DNA of 11,545 nt. It comes from an uncultured Clostridia bacterium (lineage in GTDB: Bacteria; Bacillota; Clostridia; Oscillospirales; Oscillospiraceae). Both the position numbers and the translations under genes were made by a program. Under the pieces are notes generated by a model. The model saw only the letters and a program-made list of their open reading frames with translations, was not told the origin of the DNA and ran no database searches. The stretch covers positions 1 to 11,545 of the forward strand of contig CALDMR010000034.1 in the NCBI GenBank assembly GCA_937915065.1. Reading direction: 5' to 3'. How positions within the stretch are numbered: position 1 is the stretch's first letter; every line of letters starts with the position of its first letter. Shown piece after piece: positions 1 to 7,227 of the stretch.

Positions 1-55
1 CCCTCCGTTTCGACAGCTTTGTTTTTCCGCTGTCTACTTTAAAGGGAGCATATCA
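1..55 (-). mobile_element. Probable terminal end of an IS3-family (IS150-group) insertion sequence, rest outside window
   Basis: Read on the minus strand from position 55 leftwards, the sequence starts with TG and has the pattern TGATATGCTCCC, then TTTAAAG, then TAGACAG. This follows the layout I know for IS150-group terminal inverted repeats (TG, a TGCnCCC block, a T-rich block, then a TNGAC block). About 20 bases further in, positions 10-1 read AAACGGAGGG on the minus strand, a strong ribosome binding site placed where the first transposase frame (orfA) of such an element would begin, just beyond the left edge. A 6-bp stem (GACAGC at 12-17 with GCTGTC at 29-34) lies between. The other end, the transposase and any target duplication cannot be seen, so this is inference from a short terminus. 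The alternative is an ordinary divergent gene with its ribosome binding site at the window edge. Confidence 0.5.
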
Positions 56-261
56 CAGTGCTCCGGCCGCTGTTGCTGTAAAACCGGGGGAAATAGAAAA
101 TTATTGCAAAAAGTTTGAATTCCCGGTTGCGCTTTTTTGGCAGTAAGTGTAAAATGAATTTAATTATTTATAAATGTGTATATCCGGTTGCACATGATCG
201 AAAAGAGTTGACGCAATATTTCGGCAGATGAACTGCGGCGGAGGATAGAGAGGGAGCATTT
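56..261 (+). other. Upstream region of the pyrophosphatase gene
   Basis: This is the stretch between the probable IS end and the pyrophosphatase start. It contains an inverted repeat, AACCGGG (82-88) with CCCGGTT (122-128), followed four bases later by a six-T run (133-138). That could be a weak intrinsic terminator left from an upstream gene, but its ~33-nt loop is long. CCGGTTGC occurs twice, at 123-130 and 184-191. AGGGAG at 251-256, five bases before the ATG at 262, is the ribosome binding site. A frame open from the left edge to a TAA at 144-146 has no recognisable protein similarity and is not called. Confidence 0.5.
137..166 (+). promoter_or_regulatory. Weak candidate promoter for the pyrophosphatase gene
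   Basis: TTGGCA (137-142) and TAATTA (161-166) are separated by 18 bases and lie about 95 bases before the start codon in an AT-rich stretch. The -10 match is poor and other registers are possible nearby, for example around TATAAA at 169-174. This is therefore a guess at the most likely promoter position. Confidence 0.25.
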
Positions 262-1947
262 ATGGCAGAAAATACCACACAAACAGGTAAAAATGTAATC
301 GTCATTGGACACCGCAATCCAGACACGGACAGCATTTGCTCTGCGATTGCTTATGCGTATTTGAAGAATAAAATCAATCCCGCCTGGAATTACGAAGCCC
401 GCCGGGCCGGGGAACCGAACAATGAAACAAAATTTGTGCTGGATTATTTCGGGGTGCCTGCGCCGCAGCTGTGCCGCGATGTCAGTCCCCAGGTGGAGGA
501 TCTGAATATCCGGCAGGTCAAGGGCGTCAGCGGGAGCATGTCCATGCGCGACGCCTGGAATCTGATGCGGGATATCGATGCCAACACCCTGGCCATTGTG
601 GATGACGATAACCGCCTGCAGGGCCTGATTACGATGACGGATGTGGCGAAAGCCTATATGGATGCCTTTGATGCGCACACCATGGCGGATGCCAACACAA
701 CTTATGCAAATATGGTGGATACTCTGGACGGTGCCATGGTTGTGGGCGATCCCAATGCCAGTGTGCACGACGGTAAGATCTGCGTGGCCGCAGGCAATGC
801 GGCTACCATGGCCAGCGTGATCGAAAAGGGCGACACGGTCATCCTCAGTAACCGTGTGGATTCCCAGATCCTGGCCATCGAACTGGGGGCGGGCTGCATG
901 ATTGTGGCGGCTGACAGTGCCGTGCCCCAGCATATTCAGCGCATGGCCCAGAACCACGGTACCGTGGTGATTACTACGCCCCACGATTCGTATACCGCTG
1001 CCCGCCTGGTCAGCCAGAGCGCACCCGTATCTTATTTTATGACCCAGGGCGAACTGCTGGCCTTCGATTTGAAAGTGCCGGTGGAGGATGTGCGCAAAGT
1101 TATGGTCAAGGTCCGTCACCGCTATTTCCCGGTACTGGATATGGATGGGCGTTATTACGGTATGGTATCCCGCCGGAATATGATGGATTTGAAAAAGAAA
1201 CAGGTGATCATGGTGGATCACAATGAACTGGGACAGGCCGTGGAGGGACTCCCCCATGCCGAAGTGCTGGAGATCATTGACCACCACCGCCTGGGCAGCG
1301 GATTGCAGACCAGCGCGCCGGTGTATTTCCGTGCGCAGCCTGTGGGCTGCACGTCCACAATCATTTACCAGATGTATCAGGAAAGCGGCGTTAAAATCCC
1401 CAAAACCATTGCAGGCTTGATGTGCTCCGCCATTTTGTCGGATACGCTGGCCTTCCGTTCCCCCACCTGCACTGTGCTGGATCAAAACGCGGCGCAGACG
1501 CTGGCAGCCCTTGCTGAGATCGACATCGATGAATATGCCAGTGAAATGTTTGAGGCTGGTTCGTCCCTGGAGGGCAAGGAGGCCAAAGATATTTTTTATG
1601 CAGACTTCAAGCCGTTCTCTTGCGGTGATATCAATTTCGGTATCGGCCAGGGCAGCTTTGTCTCCGAGCGGAGCATCCGGCAGGCAAAGGAATTGCTGCT
1701 GCCCTATTTGGAAGAGGTTTTGCAGAAGGAGGAGCTCGACTTGGTCTGCTATATGCTGACCAATGTGCTGGAGAGCTCTACGGAATTGATCTTTGCCGGC
1801 GATCATGCCAGAGAGATTGTGGGCCTGGGATTTTCTCCCGAAGCAGTGGGCGAGCAGTCTGCCGTGCTCCCGGGCGTTGTCTCCAGAAAGAAACAAATGG
1901 TACCAAACCTGTCCCGCGGCATCACCGATTGGCAGGCGAACAATTAA
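262..1947 (+). CDS. ppaC: Manganese-dependent inorganic pyrophosphatase with CBS and DRTGG regulatory domains (family II)
   Basis: A 561-residue cytoplasmic enzyme that hydrolyses pyrophosphate to two phosphates. The N-terminal DHH domain begins with GHRNPDTDS (16-24), whose His and two Asp residues bind the metal. VDHNE (318-322) and the DHH triplet (340-342) complete the site, and the C-terminal DHHA2 domain ends with the substrate-binding SRKKQ (541-545). Between the first and second metal motifs lies a ~200-residue insert: a CBS motif (~75-135), a DRTGG-like segment (~150-250) and a second CBS motif (~255-310). Family members with this insert are inhibited or activated by adenine nucleotides. 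Plain family II enzymes are ~310 residues, so the length fits the regulated type. AGGGAG five bases upstream supports the ATG. The gene has its own terminator and is monocistronic. It could pull the sulfate-activation reaction encoded nearby by removing pyrophosphate, though this is a general housekeeping role. The identification is firm. Confidence 0.96.
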   Translation: MAENTTQTGKNVIVIGHRNPDTDSICSAIAYAYLKNKINPAWNYEARRAGEPNNETKFVLDYFGVPAPQLCRDVSPQVEDLNIRQVKGVSGSMSMRDAWNLMRDIDANTLAIVDDDNRLQGLITMTDVAKAYMDAFDAHTMADANTTYANMVDTLDGAMVVGDPNASVHDGKICVAAGNAATMASVIEKGDTVILSNRVDSQILAIELGAGCMIVAADSAVPQHIQRMAQNHGTVVITTPHDSYTAARLVSQSAPVSYFMTQGELLAFDLKVPVEDVRKVMVKVRHRYFPVLDMDGRYYGMVSRRNMMDLKKKQVIMVDHNELGQAVEGLPHAEVLEIIDHHRLGSGLQTSAPVYFRAQPVGCTSTIIYQMYQESGVKIPKTIAGLMCSAILSDTLAFRSPTCTVLDQNAAQTLAALAEIDIDEYASEMFEAGSSLEGKEAKDIFYADFKPFSCGDINFGIGQGSFVSERSIRQAKELLLPYLEEVLQKEELDLVCYMLTNVLESSTELIFAGDHAREIVGLGFSPEAVGEQSAVLPGVVSRKKQMVPNLSRGITDWQANN

Positions 1948-1956
1948 AATGGCAAC

Positions 1957-1994
1957 AAGCACGGAAAGAAACATGGTTCTTTCCGTGCTTTTTT
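1957..1994 (+). terminator. Intrinsic terminator of the pyrophosphatase gene
   Basis: A perfect 14-bp stem pairs 1957-1970 (AAGCACGGAAAGAA) with 1977-1990 around the loop ACATGG. A run of six T (1989-1994) follows. It begins ten bases after the stop codon, so the pyrophosphatase gene is very likely a single transcription unit. Confidence 0.93.
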
Positions 1995-2090
1995 CAAAAA
2001 GCTGCTGTTATGCAAAGGGAATTTTGCACTGAAAAACTGTTTTGCAGGCGGATTTCTTTTGTGTACAATAGGGAAAAGTAAGGCGACCCC

Positions 2091-2118
2091 TTGCGGCGGG
2101 CAGAGATCGGTATATAAT
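2091..2118 (+). promoter_or_regulatory. Promoter of the MATE transporter gene
   Basis: A consensus -10 box TATAAT (2113-2118) is preceded at 16 bases by TTGCGG (2091-2096), a partial match to the -35 consensus. Transcription would start near 2125, giving an ~85-base leader that contains the hairpin at 2147-2179. Confidence 0.65.
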
Positions 2119-2146
2119 AAAAACGGCAAAAACCACGAAAATGAGC

Positions 2147-2179
2147 TTCTCGCCCATCTGCGCTGCGGATGGGCGAGAA
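2147..2179 (+). promoter_or_regulatory. Perfect 12-bp leader hairpin upstream of the MATE gene
   Basis: TTCTCGCCCATC (2147-2158) and GATGGGCGAGAA (2168-2179) are exact reverse complements around the 9-base loop TGCGCTGCG. Only three T follow, so it is a poor classical terminator. It sits between the predicted transcription start and the ribosome binding site, where it could attenuate transcription, protect the mRNA 5' end or bind a regulator. I do not recognise it as a known riboswitch class. It also overlaps an in-frame ATG at 2141 that has no ribosome binding site, which argues that translation starts later, at 2210. Confidence 0.7.
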
Positions 2180-2209
2180 TTTACGGAAGACCGGAAGAGG
2201 GAGCATACA

Positions 2210-3583
2210 ATGGAAAAGCAACTGACAGAAAATAAAATGGGCGTAATGCCGGTGGGGAGGCTGCTGTTTAATATGGCCGGGCCGATGATCGTTTCCATGC
2301 TGGTACAGGCGCTGTATAATGTGGTAGACAGCATGTTCGTAGCGCGGATCAATGAAAACGCCCTGGCGGCGCTGTCTTTGGCCTTTCCGATGCAGAATCT
2401 GATGATCGCGGTGGGCACAGGCCTGGGCGTGGGCATGAACGCCATGATTTCCCGCTCCCTGGGCGAGGGGCGCAATGATTGGGCGAACCGCTATGCCATG
2501 CAGGGCGTGCTGCTGCAGGGGATCGGCTATCTGCTCTTTCTGTGCATCGGCCTGTTCGGAGCCCGGCCGTTTATTGCGATGCAGGCCGGCGGCATCGAAC
2601 AGATCACCGATTACGGCACCACCTACCTGATGCTTTGCTGTGTGCTCTCCTTTGGCTTTTTCCTGCAAATGACCATGGAGCGAATCCTCCAGTCCACCGG
2701 GCGCACCATGCTGACCATGATCACCCAGAGCGTTGGCGCGGTGATCAATGTTATCCTGGATCCCATTTTGATCTTCGGCCTGCTGGGCGCGCCGCAGATG
2801 GGGGTGGCCGGCGCGGCGGTGGCTACAGTCATCGGCCAATGTATTGCCGGCGGTCTGGCCATTTTCTTCAATCTGACGCGCAACCACGATGTGCGCCTGC
2901 ATGTCCGGCTGCTGCGGCCCCATCGGGAAAGTCTGCTGCAGATCCTGGCCATTGGCGTCCCTTCTGTACTGATGGTTTCCATTGGTTCGATCATGACATT
3001 TTGTGTGAATAAGATCCTGATTGCCTTTACGTCCACGGCGGTGGCGGTATTCGGCGTGTATTTCAAGCTGCAGAGCTTTGTGTTTATGCCCGTTTTCGGC
3101 TTGAATAATGGATTGGTGCCTATTGTGGCCTATAACTACGGCGCCCGCAAGCGCGAACGCATGGAAGGGGTCATCCGCCTGGCTTTCCGGACGGCTGTGT
3201 GCATTATGATCGTGGGCTTCCTGATTTTCCAGCTGATGCCGGAGCAGCTGCTGCTCCTGTTTGGCGCATCCTCGGATATGCTGGGCATCGGTGTTCCTGC
3301 GCTGCGGATTATCAGCATTTCTTTCCTGGCGGCGGGAATCTGCGTGGTGGCCGGTTCGATCTGCCAGGCGCTGGGCCGGGGATTGTACAGCCTGCTGATT
3401 TCCTTTGGACGCCAGATCGTGGTGCTGGTGCCGGCGGCCTTTCTGCTGTCCCGCCTCGGTATTTTGAATTTGGTGTGGCTGGCCTGGCCGATTGCCGAGG
3501 TAGTGTCGATTTTGCTGTCGCTGTTTTTTGTGCGCCGCACTTTGCGGACACTGGACTGGACGGTGTCATCGCGCGAGGCGTGA
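2210..3583 (+). CDS. MATE family multidrug/toxin efflux transporter (MepA-like)
   Basis: A 457-residue polytopic membrane protein, the usual length for 12-helix MATE exporters, which expel cationic drugs or metabolites in exchange for Na+ or H+. The family hallmarks are visible. ALYNVVDSMFVA (34-45) lies in the first helix region. SRSLGEGR (81-88) follows helix 2. NVILDPILIFG (180-190) and the following GAPQMGVAGAAVAT close the first half, and the second half repeats the fold (QALGRG near residue 395). The start is placed at the ATG preceded by AAGAGGGAG with seven bases between. An upstream in-frame ATG at 2141 would add 23 residues encoded by a hairpin and lacks a ribosome binding site. The gene is monocistronic with its own promoter and converges on the sulfation operon. 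The substrate cannot be told from sequence. Export of a sulfated product is possible given the neighbourhood, but nothing shows it. Confidence 0.93.
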   Translation: MEKQLTENKMGVMPVGRLLFNMAGPMIVSMLVQALYNVVDSMFVARINENALAALSLAFPMQNLMIAVGTGLGVGMNAMISRSLGEGRNDWANRYAMQGVLLQGIGYLLFLCIGLFGARPFIAMQAGGIEQITDYGTTYLMLCCVLSFGFFLQMTMERILQSTGRTMLTMITQSVGAVINVILDPILIFGLLGAPQMGVAGAAVATVIGQCIAGGLAIFFNLTRNHDVRLHVRLLRPHRESLLQILAIGVPSVLMVSIGSIMTFCVNKILIAFTSTAVAVFGVYFKLQSFVFMPVFGLNNGLVPIVAYNYGARKRERMEGVIRLAFRTAVCIMIVGFLIFQLMPEQLLLLFGASSDMLGIGVPALRIISISFLAAGICVVAGSICQALGRGLYSLLISFGRQIVVLVPAAFLLSRLGILNLVWLAWPIAEVVSILLSLFFVRRTLRTLDWTVSSREA

Positions 3584-3601
3584 GTCTGCGCGGGCAATTC
3601 A

Positions 3602-3636
3602 AAAAGCTCCCTTTGCCAAAGGCAAAGGGAGCTTTT
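3602..3636. terminator. Bidirectional intrinsic terminator between convergent genes
   Basis: A perfect 16-bp stem, AAAAGCTCCCTTTGCC (3602-3617) with its reverse complement (3621-3636), closes on a 3-base loop. It ends in T runs on both strands: four T on the plus strand and five on the minus. It lies 18 bases after the MATE stop and 16 bases after the permease stop on the opposite strand, so it serves both transcripts. Confidence 0.93.
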
Positions 3637-3652
3637 ATACTGCATGGAGAGA

Positions 3653-4426
3653 TCATCCGAACATATGGATCAGCAGCAGGAGCACGCCGATCAGGGATAA
3701 AGCGATGCCCACCGCCAGGTTCAGCGCCCGGTTGGAAACGCGATTGGCATAGCGGGCGGCGATGACTGCCGTCAGGGGCGTGACGATCATGCAAACGGCA
3801 AGGGCCTGGATGTGGTTGATCGAGCCGATGAAAGCATAGTGGCTCACAGCACCCACGGCTGCGATGGCGGCCATGATAAAAATACTGGTGCCCACGGCGG
3901 TTTTCATATCATAGCCCAGCAGCATGGTGAAAATCAGCAGCATCATCATACCGCCGCCCACGCCGCAGAATCCGCAGATGGAGCCAATGACCACGCCGGT
4001 GAGCAGGTGGCAGAGAATTTCGCGCCGGCGGGAATTGACGAAGGGAAAGGGTGTGTTTTCCTCTTTGACCGGCTTTGCCAGGAATTTTACGCCCATAAGG
4101 ATCATGCCGATCAGGGAGACATAGGCCAGGAATCCGTGGGATACGGTATAGCCCACATAACTGCCCAGCATGGTAAACAGCACGGCAGGAACCAGCACCA
4201 GGGATGCCTTTCGATAGCGGATATGCCCCCGCCGTCCGTAAGGAATGGCGGCCAGGGCAGATGCCAGCACATCGGAAGCCAGGGCGATGCCCAGGGCTTC
4301 GTATGCGTCAAAGCCCAGCAGAGCGATCAGCAGGGGTGAAATGACGGTGGCAGTGGAGATCCCAGCCAGGCCTGCGGTGATTCCCGCTCCGGCGGCGGCC
4401 AGGATACAGACAAGGAGTTCAAACAT
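3653..4426 (-). CDS. TauE/SafE family anion permease (sulfite/sulfate-type transporter)
   Basis: A 257-residue integral membrane protein with about eight hydrophobic segments, the typical size for the TauE/SafE family (DUF81). The two-repeat architecture is visible: GAGITAGLAGISTATV (13-28) opens the first half and CGFCGVGGGMMM (151-162) opens the second, each followed by a membrane helix. Characterised relatives move sulfite, sulfoacetate or other sulfur-containing anions. It is the last gene of the operon, 34 bases after the cysNC stop, which points to sulfate supply for PAPS synthesis or export of a sulfur anion; direction cannot be deduced. No good ribosome binding site precedes its ATG (nearest is a weak GGAA at about -13), so it may be poorly translated or depend on readthrough from cysNC. 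The family assignment is firm and the substrate is inferred from neighbours. Confidence 0.92.
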   Translation of the reverse strand: MFELLVCILAAAGAGITAGLAGISTATVISPLLIALLGFDAYEALGIALASDVLASALAAIPYGRRGHIRYRKASLVLVPAVLFTMLGSYVGYTVSHGFLAYVSLIGMILMGVKFLAKPVKEENTPFPFVNSRRREILCHLLTGVVIGSICGFCGVGGGMMMLLIFTMLLGYDMKTAVGTSIFIMAAIAAVGAVSHYAFIGSINHIQALAVCMIVTPLTAVIAARYANRVSNRALNLAVGIALSLIGVLLLLIHMFG

Positions 4427-4460
4427 AAATAACGATTCCGTTTCTTCAGTGAAATTGGGG

Positions 4461-6308
4461 TCAGGAGAGCTGCTTCAGAATTGCTTCGCACAGGGCGTCG
4501 GCACAGTATTCTTCGCTGTCTGCCATGGTGTCCAGCACCAGATCGGGCTGGGCCGGCACTTCGTAGCGGGAATCCACGCCGGTAAAGTTGTCGATGCCGG
4601 TGCTCTCCAGTTTTTCATAGAGGTTTTTCGGATCGCGGCGGCGGCAGGTTTCCAGATCGGCCTTGATATAGACTTCCAGGAAATCCTCGCCGACGCAGGT
4701 GCGGGCGGCATCCCGGTGCGCCTGCAGGGGAGAGATGGTGCTGACCAGTACCACTTGGCCGGACTGTTTCAGCAGCGCGGCAGCATGGGCGGCGCGGCGC
4801 TGGTTTTCCAGCCGGTCTTCATCGGAAAAACCCAGATCGGAGCAGAGACCGGTGCGGAGCACGTCGCCATCCAGGGTAAAGGCGGGGATATGCCGGGCGA
4901 GCAGACGGCGCTCGGCGGCATGGGCGATGGTGGACTTTCCTGCGCCGGACAGGCCCGTCATCCAGACGACCAAGCCCTTATGGCCGGTCAGTTCCCGACG
5001 TTCGCGGTCGCTGACGGCGCCGGCGGCGGAGCGGATGTTGCGCACATCATAATCTTCGTCGCTCAAAGCCTCCACAATGATGCCGCCGCCGGCCTGTTCA
5101 TAGGCGTCCACAATGACAAAGCGGGCGGTGGAGGCCAGCTGGTCGGTGGTGTCAAAGGCGGCGGGAGAGTCCAGCTGGAAGGTGCACACGGCCACTTCGT
5201 TTTTATTGACCCACTGGCGGTCTTCGCAGTCCAGATTTGAGGCGTTGATCACCCGATCCACATGAACCAGCTTCATGGGAAGTTTCTGGGTACCGCATTT
5301 GAAATGATAGCTGCGGCCGCCCTTCAGGGGATCGTTGCCCAGCCAGAACAGATTGGCGCGGAAACGGACGGCCACCTTGGGCGCGGGTTCGCCGGCTTTG
5401 CAGGCGATTTCGCCCCGGCGGACATAGATTTCTTCCGCCATGGTAAAGCCCACGGCCTCCTCAGACTGGACTTCCTCGGGGGCGTCGGCGTTGAATACTT
5501 CAAAGCTTTTGACCTGGGTGCGCTTGCCGGAGGGATAAAATACCACTTCGTCCCCCACATGCAGGGAGCCGGAGTCCACAGTGCCGGCAATGATCCGGCG
5601 CATATCGCCGCCGGCGGTGAATTTATACACACCCTGCACGGGCATCCGGAAGGGCAGCTGGTGGGAGGGCTGGATGTTTTCAAAGCTGTCCAGGGCGTCC
5701 AGAACGGTCATGCCGCTGTACCAGGGCATCACCTCGGAATGGAAGGCAATGTTGTCGCCCACCCGGGCGGAAACGGGGATAAAGGTTTTGGGCGTGATGC
5801 CGATTTCCTGGAGGAAGGCAGTATATTCTGTGCAGATCTGGTCATATTGATCCTGATCGTAGTCGATCAGATCCATTTTGTTCACCAGAACGGCCACCTG
5901 CTTGATGCCCAGCATGGACAGATAGTAGCCGTGGCGGCGGGTGTTTTCCTCCACGCCGTGGGAGGCGTCGATGACCATCAGGGCCGCTTCGGCGCGGGAA
6001 GCGCCGGTGACCATGTTTTTCAGGAATTCAATGTGGCCGGGGGCGTCGATGATAATATAGCGGCGCTTCTCGGTTTTGAAAAAGCAGCGGCAGGTGTCGA
6101 TGGTGATGCCCTGGGACTGCTCGTTTTTCAGGGCATCCAGCAGGAAAGCATATTCAAAGGGCTTGGAATTGCGCTTGCAGCTTTCGCGGATGGCGTCCAG
6201 TTTGCCCTTGGGCAGGGAATCGGTATCGGCCAGCAGATGGCCGATGACGGTGCTTTTGCCGTGGTCCACATGGCCCACGACAACAATGTTCATAATATCC
6301 TCAGTCAT
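4461..6308 (-). CDS. cysNC: Bifunctional sulfate adenylyltransferase subunit 1 (CysN GTPase) / adenylylsulfate kinase (CysC)
   Basis: A 615-residue fusion that carries out both steps of sulfate activation with CysD. Residues 1 to ~430 are the EF-Tu-like GTPase that drives ATP sulfurylase: GHVDHGKST (12-20), GITID (67-71), DAPGH (88-92) and NKMD (143-146) are all intact, followed by beta-barrel domains. Residues ~445-615 are APS kinase, which converts APS plus ATP to PAPS: P-loop GLSGAGKST (452-460), LDGD (479-482), then DLGFSDEDRLEN, matching the conserved kinase signature. The total length equals other CysNC fusions. Two starts are possible. The ATG at 6308 has GGAAGGAG 11 bases upstream, while an ATG at 6293 (five residues shorter) has GAGG at five bases. 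The longer form is kept because relatives often carry such a short N-terminal extension. The gene lies 20 bases after cysD in the same operon. PAPS is the donor for the sulfotransferase upstream. Confidence 0.96.
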   Translation of the reverse strand: MTEDIMNIVVVGHVDHGKSTVIGHLLADTDSLPKGKLDAIRESCKRNSKPFEYAFLLDALKNEQSQGITIDTCRCFFKTEKRRYIIIDAPGHIEFLKNMVTGASRAEAALMVIDASHGVEENTRRHGYYLSMLGIKQVAVLVNKMDLIDYDQDQYDQICTEYTAFLQEIGITPKTFIPVSARVGDNIAFHSEVMPWYSGMTVLDALDSFENIQPSHQLPFRMPVQGVYKFTAGGDMRRIIAGTVDSGSLHVGDEVVFYPSGKRTQVKSFEVFNADAPEEVQSEEAVGFTMAEEIYVRRGEIACKAGEPAPKVAVRFRANLFWLGNDPLKGGRSYHFKCGTQKLPMKLVHVDRVINASNLDCEDRQWVNKNEVAVCTFQLDSPAAFDTTDQLASTARFVIVDAYEQAGGGIIVEALSDEDYDVRNIRSAAGAVSDRERRELTGHKGLVVWMTGLSGAGKSTIAHAAERRLLARHIPAFTLDGDVLRTGLCSDLGFSDEDRLENQRRAAHAAALLKQSGQVVLVSTISPLQAHRDAARTCVGEDFLEVYIKADLETCRRRDPKNLYEKLESTGIDNFTGVDSRYEVPAQPDLVLDTMADSEEYCADALCEAILKQLS

Positions 6309-6328
6309 AGGTTCCGGTACTCCTTCCC

Positions 6329-7225
6329 TTACATATAGCCGTCGCGGCGCAGGGTTTCCAGGCCGCCGCCGTCTTCCTTATCCTGGGCGCGGCCGGAGCG
6401 CTCCGCCACGCCCGCCAGGGCGCCGCTGCGCAGCTCTTCGATGATATCGTGGACATTTTTGGAGGTGGACTGAATGGGGTTTGTGCAGGGCCAGCAGCCC
6501 AGAGAGCGGTAGCGGGTACCGTTGCCCTGGTCGTAGTACAGGGAGACGGTGGGGATATTTTCCCGCTCGATATACTCCCATACATTCAGTTCCGTCCAGT
6601 CCAGCAGGGGGTGGATGCGCAGATGGGTACCGGGAGCGAAGTCTGTTTTGAACTGGTTCCAGAATTCGGGGGGCTGGTCGTCCACATTCCAGTCGTTGTT
6701 TTTGTCCCGGGGGGAGAAATAGCGCTCCTTGGAGCGGGAGCCCTCTTCGTCGGCCCGGGCGCCGACGATCACGCCGGTATAGGCGGTATGATCCTCGTCC
6801 TCTTCATAGAGCCCCGTTTGCAGATTCAGCCGGTAGCGGGGCCATTCGCCGCTGAGGGTGTGCTTGAGCGCCTCGGTTTTCAGATTTTTGCAGCACTGCA
6901 GGCGGCTGACATTGCCGTCGGGCCAGGTCTGCTTTTCCTCCAGGGCCTTGGTGTTTTGGCCGTAGATCATATAAAGCCCGTATTCCTTGGCCAGGCGGTC
7001 GCGGTATTCGATCATTTCGGGGATTTTGTAATGGGTGTCCACATGAACCAGGGGGAAGGGAACATGGCCGAAGAATGCCTTGCGGGCCAGCCACAGCAGC
7101 ACGGTGGAGTCCTTACCGATGGACCAGAGCATGCACAGCTTGTCGAAAGAGGCGTAAGCTTCCCGCAGGATATAGATGCTTTTGGCTTCCAGTTTGTCGA
7201 GATAATCCATTTGCTTATGATCCAT
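6329..7225 (-). CDS. cysD: Sulfate adenylyltransferase subunit 2 (CysD, ATP sulfurylase catalytic subunit)
   Basis: A 298-residue cytoplasmic protein of the PAPS-reductase/ATP-pyrophosphatase fold that joins sulfate to AMP, giving APS and pyrophosphate, with the CysN GTPase as partner. The PP-loop SIGKDS (35-40) is intact. Other CysD hallmarks are HVDTHYKIPEM (61-71), GARADEEGSRSKER (155-168), HPLLDWTELNVWEYI (205-219), YRSLGCWPCTNPI (239-251) and the C-terminal GGGLETLRRDGYM. These separate it from CysH, the PAPS reductase, which has a similar N-terminal loop but a different C terminus. The length is normal. The start lies two bases after the sulfotransferase stop. Its ribosome binding site (GGAAGGAG, 7236-7243) lies inside the last sulfotransferase codons, so the two genes are probably translationally coupled. 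Confidence 0.96.
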   Translation of the reverse strand: MDHKQMDYLDKLEAKSIYILREAYASFDKLCMLWSIGKDSTVLLWLARKAFFGHVPFPLVHVDTHYKIPEMIEYRDRLAKEYGLYMIYGQNTKALEEKQTWPDGNVSRLQCCKNLKTEALKHTLSGEWPRYRLNLQTGLYEEDEDHTAYTGVIVGARADEEGSRSKERYFSPRDKNNDWNVDDQPPEFWNQFKTDFAPGTHLRIHPLLDWTELNVWEYIERENIPTVSLYYDQGNGTRYRSLGCWPCTNPIQSTSKNVHDIIEELRSGALAGVAERSGRAQDKEDGGGLETLRRDGYM

Positions 7226-7227
7226 GG

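Noticed and set aside
44..63. Small hairpin GGAGCA/TGCTCC
   Set aside because: The stem has only six pairs, no T run follows, and it spans the presumed IS boundary; probably fortuitous.
3..146. Open frame at the left edge ending at TAA 144-146
   Set aside because: About 47 codons with no recognisable similarity, running through the probable IS terminus and a hairpin with a T run. There is not enough support for a gene.
160..1974. 604-codon frame on the minus strand opposite the pyrophosphatase
   Set aside because: It is a shadow of the real gene: low-complexity His/Ile/Gly-rich translation, no recognisable domain, no ribosome binding site and runs through the real gene's terminator. The plus-strand protein has full family motifs.
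2141..2209. N-terminal extension of the MATE protein from ATG 2141
   Set aside because: There is no ribosome binding site, and the extra codons lie on a perfect hairpin. ATG 2210 has a good site and starts where the family normally begins.
1994..2923. 309-codon minus-strand frame across the MATE start and the intergenic region
   Set aside because: Its translation is His/Gln-rich and featureless, and it crosses a terminator, a promoter and a hairpin that belong to plus-strand units.
5262..6338. 358-codon plus-strand frame opposite cysNC, and similar long frames opposite cysD, the sulfotransferase and the penicillin-binding protein
   Set aside because: All are Gly/Val/Ala-rich antisense shadows produced by the codon bias of GC-rich genes. 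The minus-strand proteins have complete catalytic motifs.
6329..7225. CysD as a PAPS reductase (CysH)
   Set aside because: The PP-loop is shared, but the HPLLDWTELNVWEYI and GCWPCTNPI blocks and the C-terminal GGGLETLRRDGYM are those of CysD, and the partner CysN is encoded next to it.
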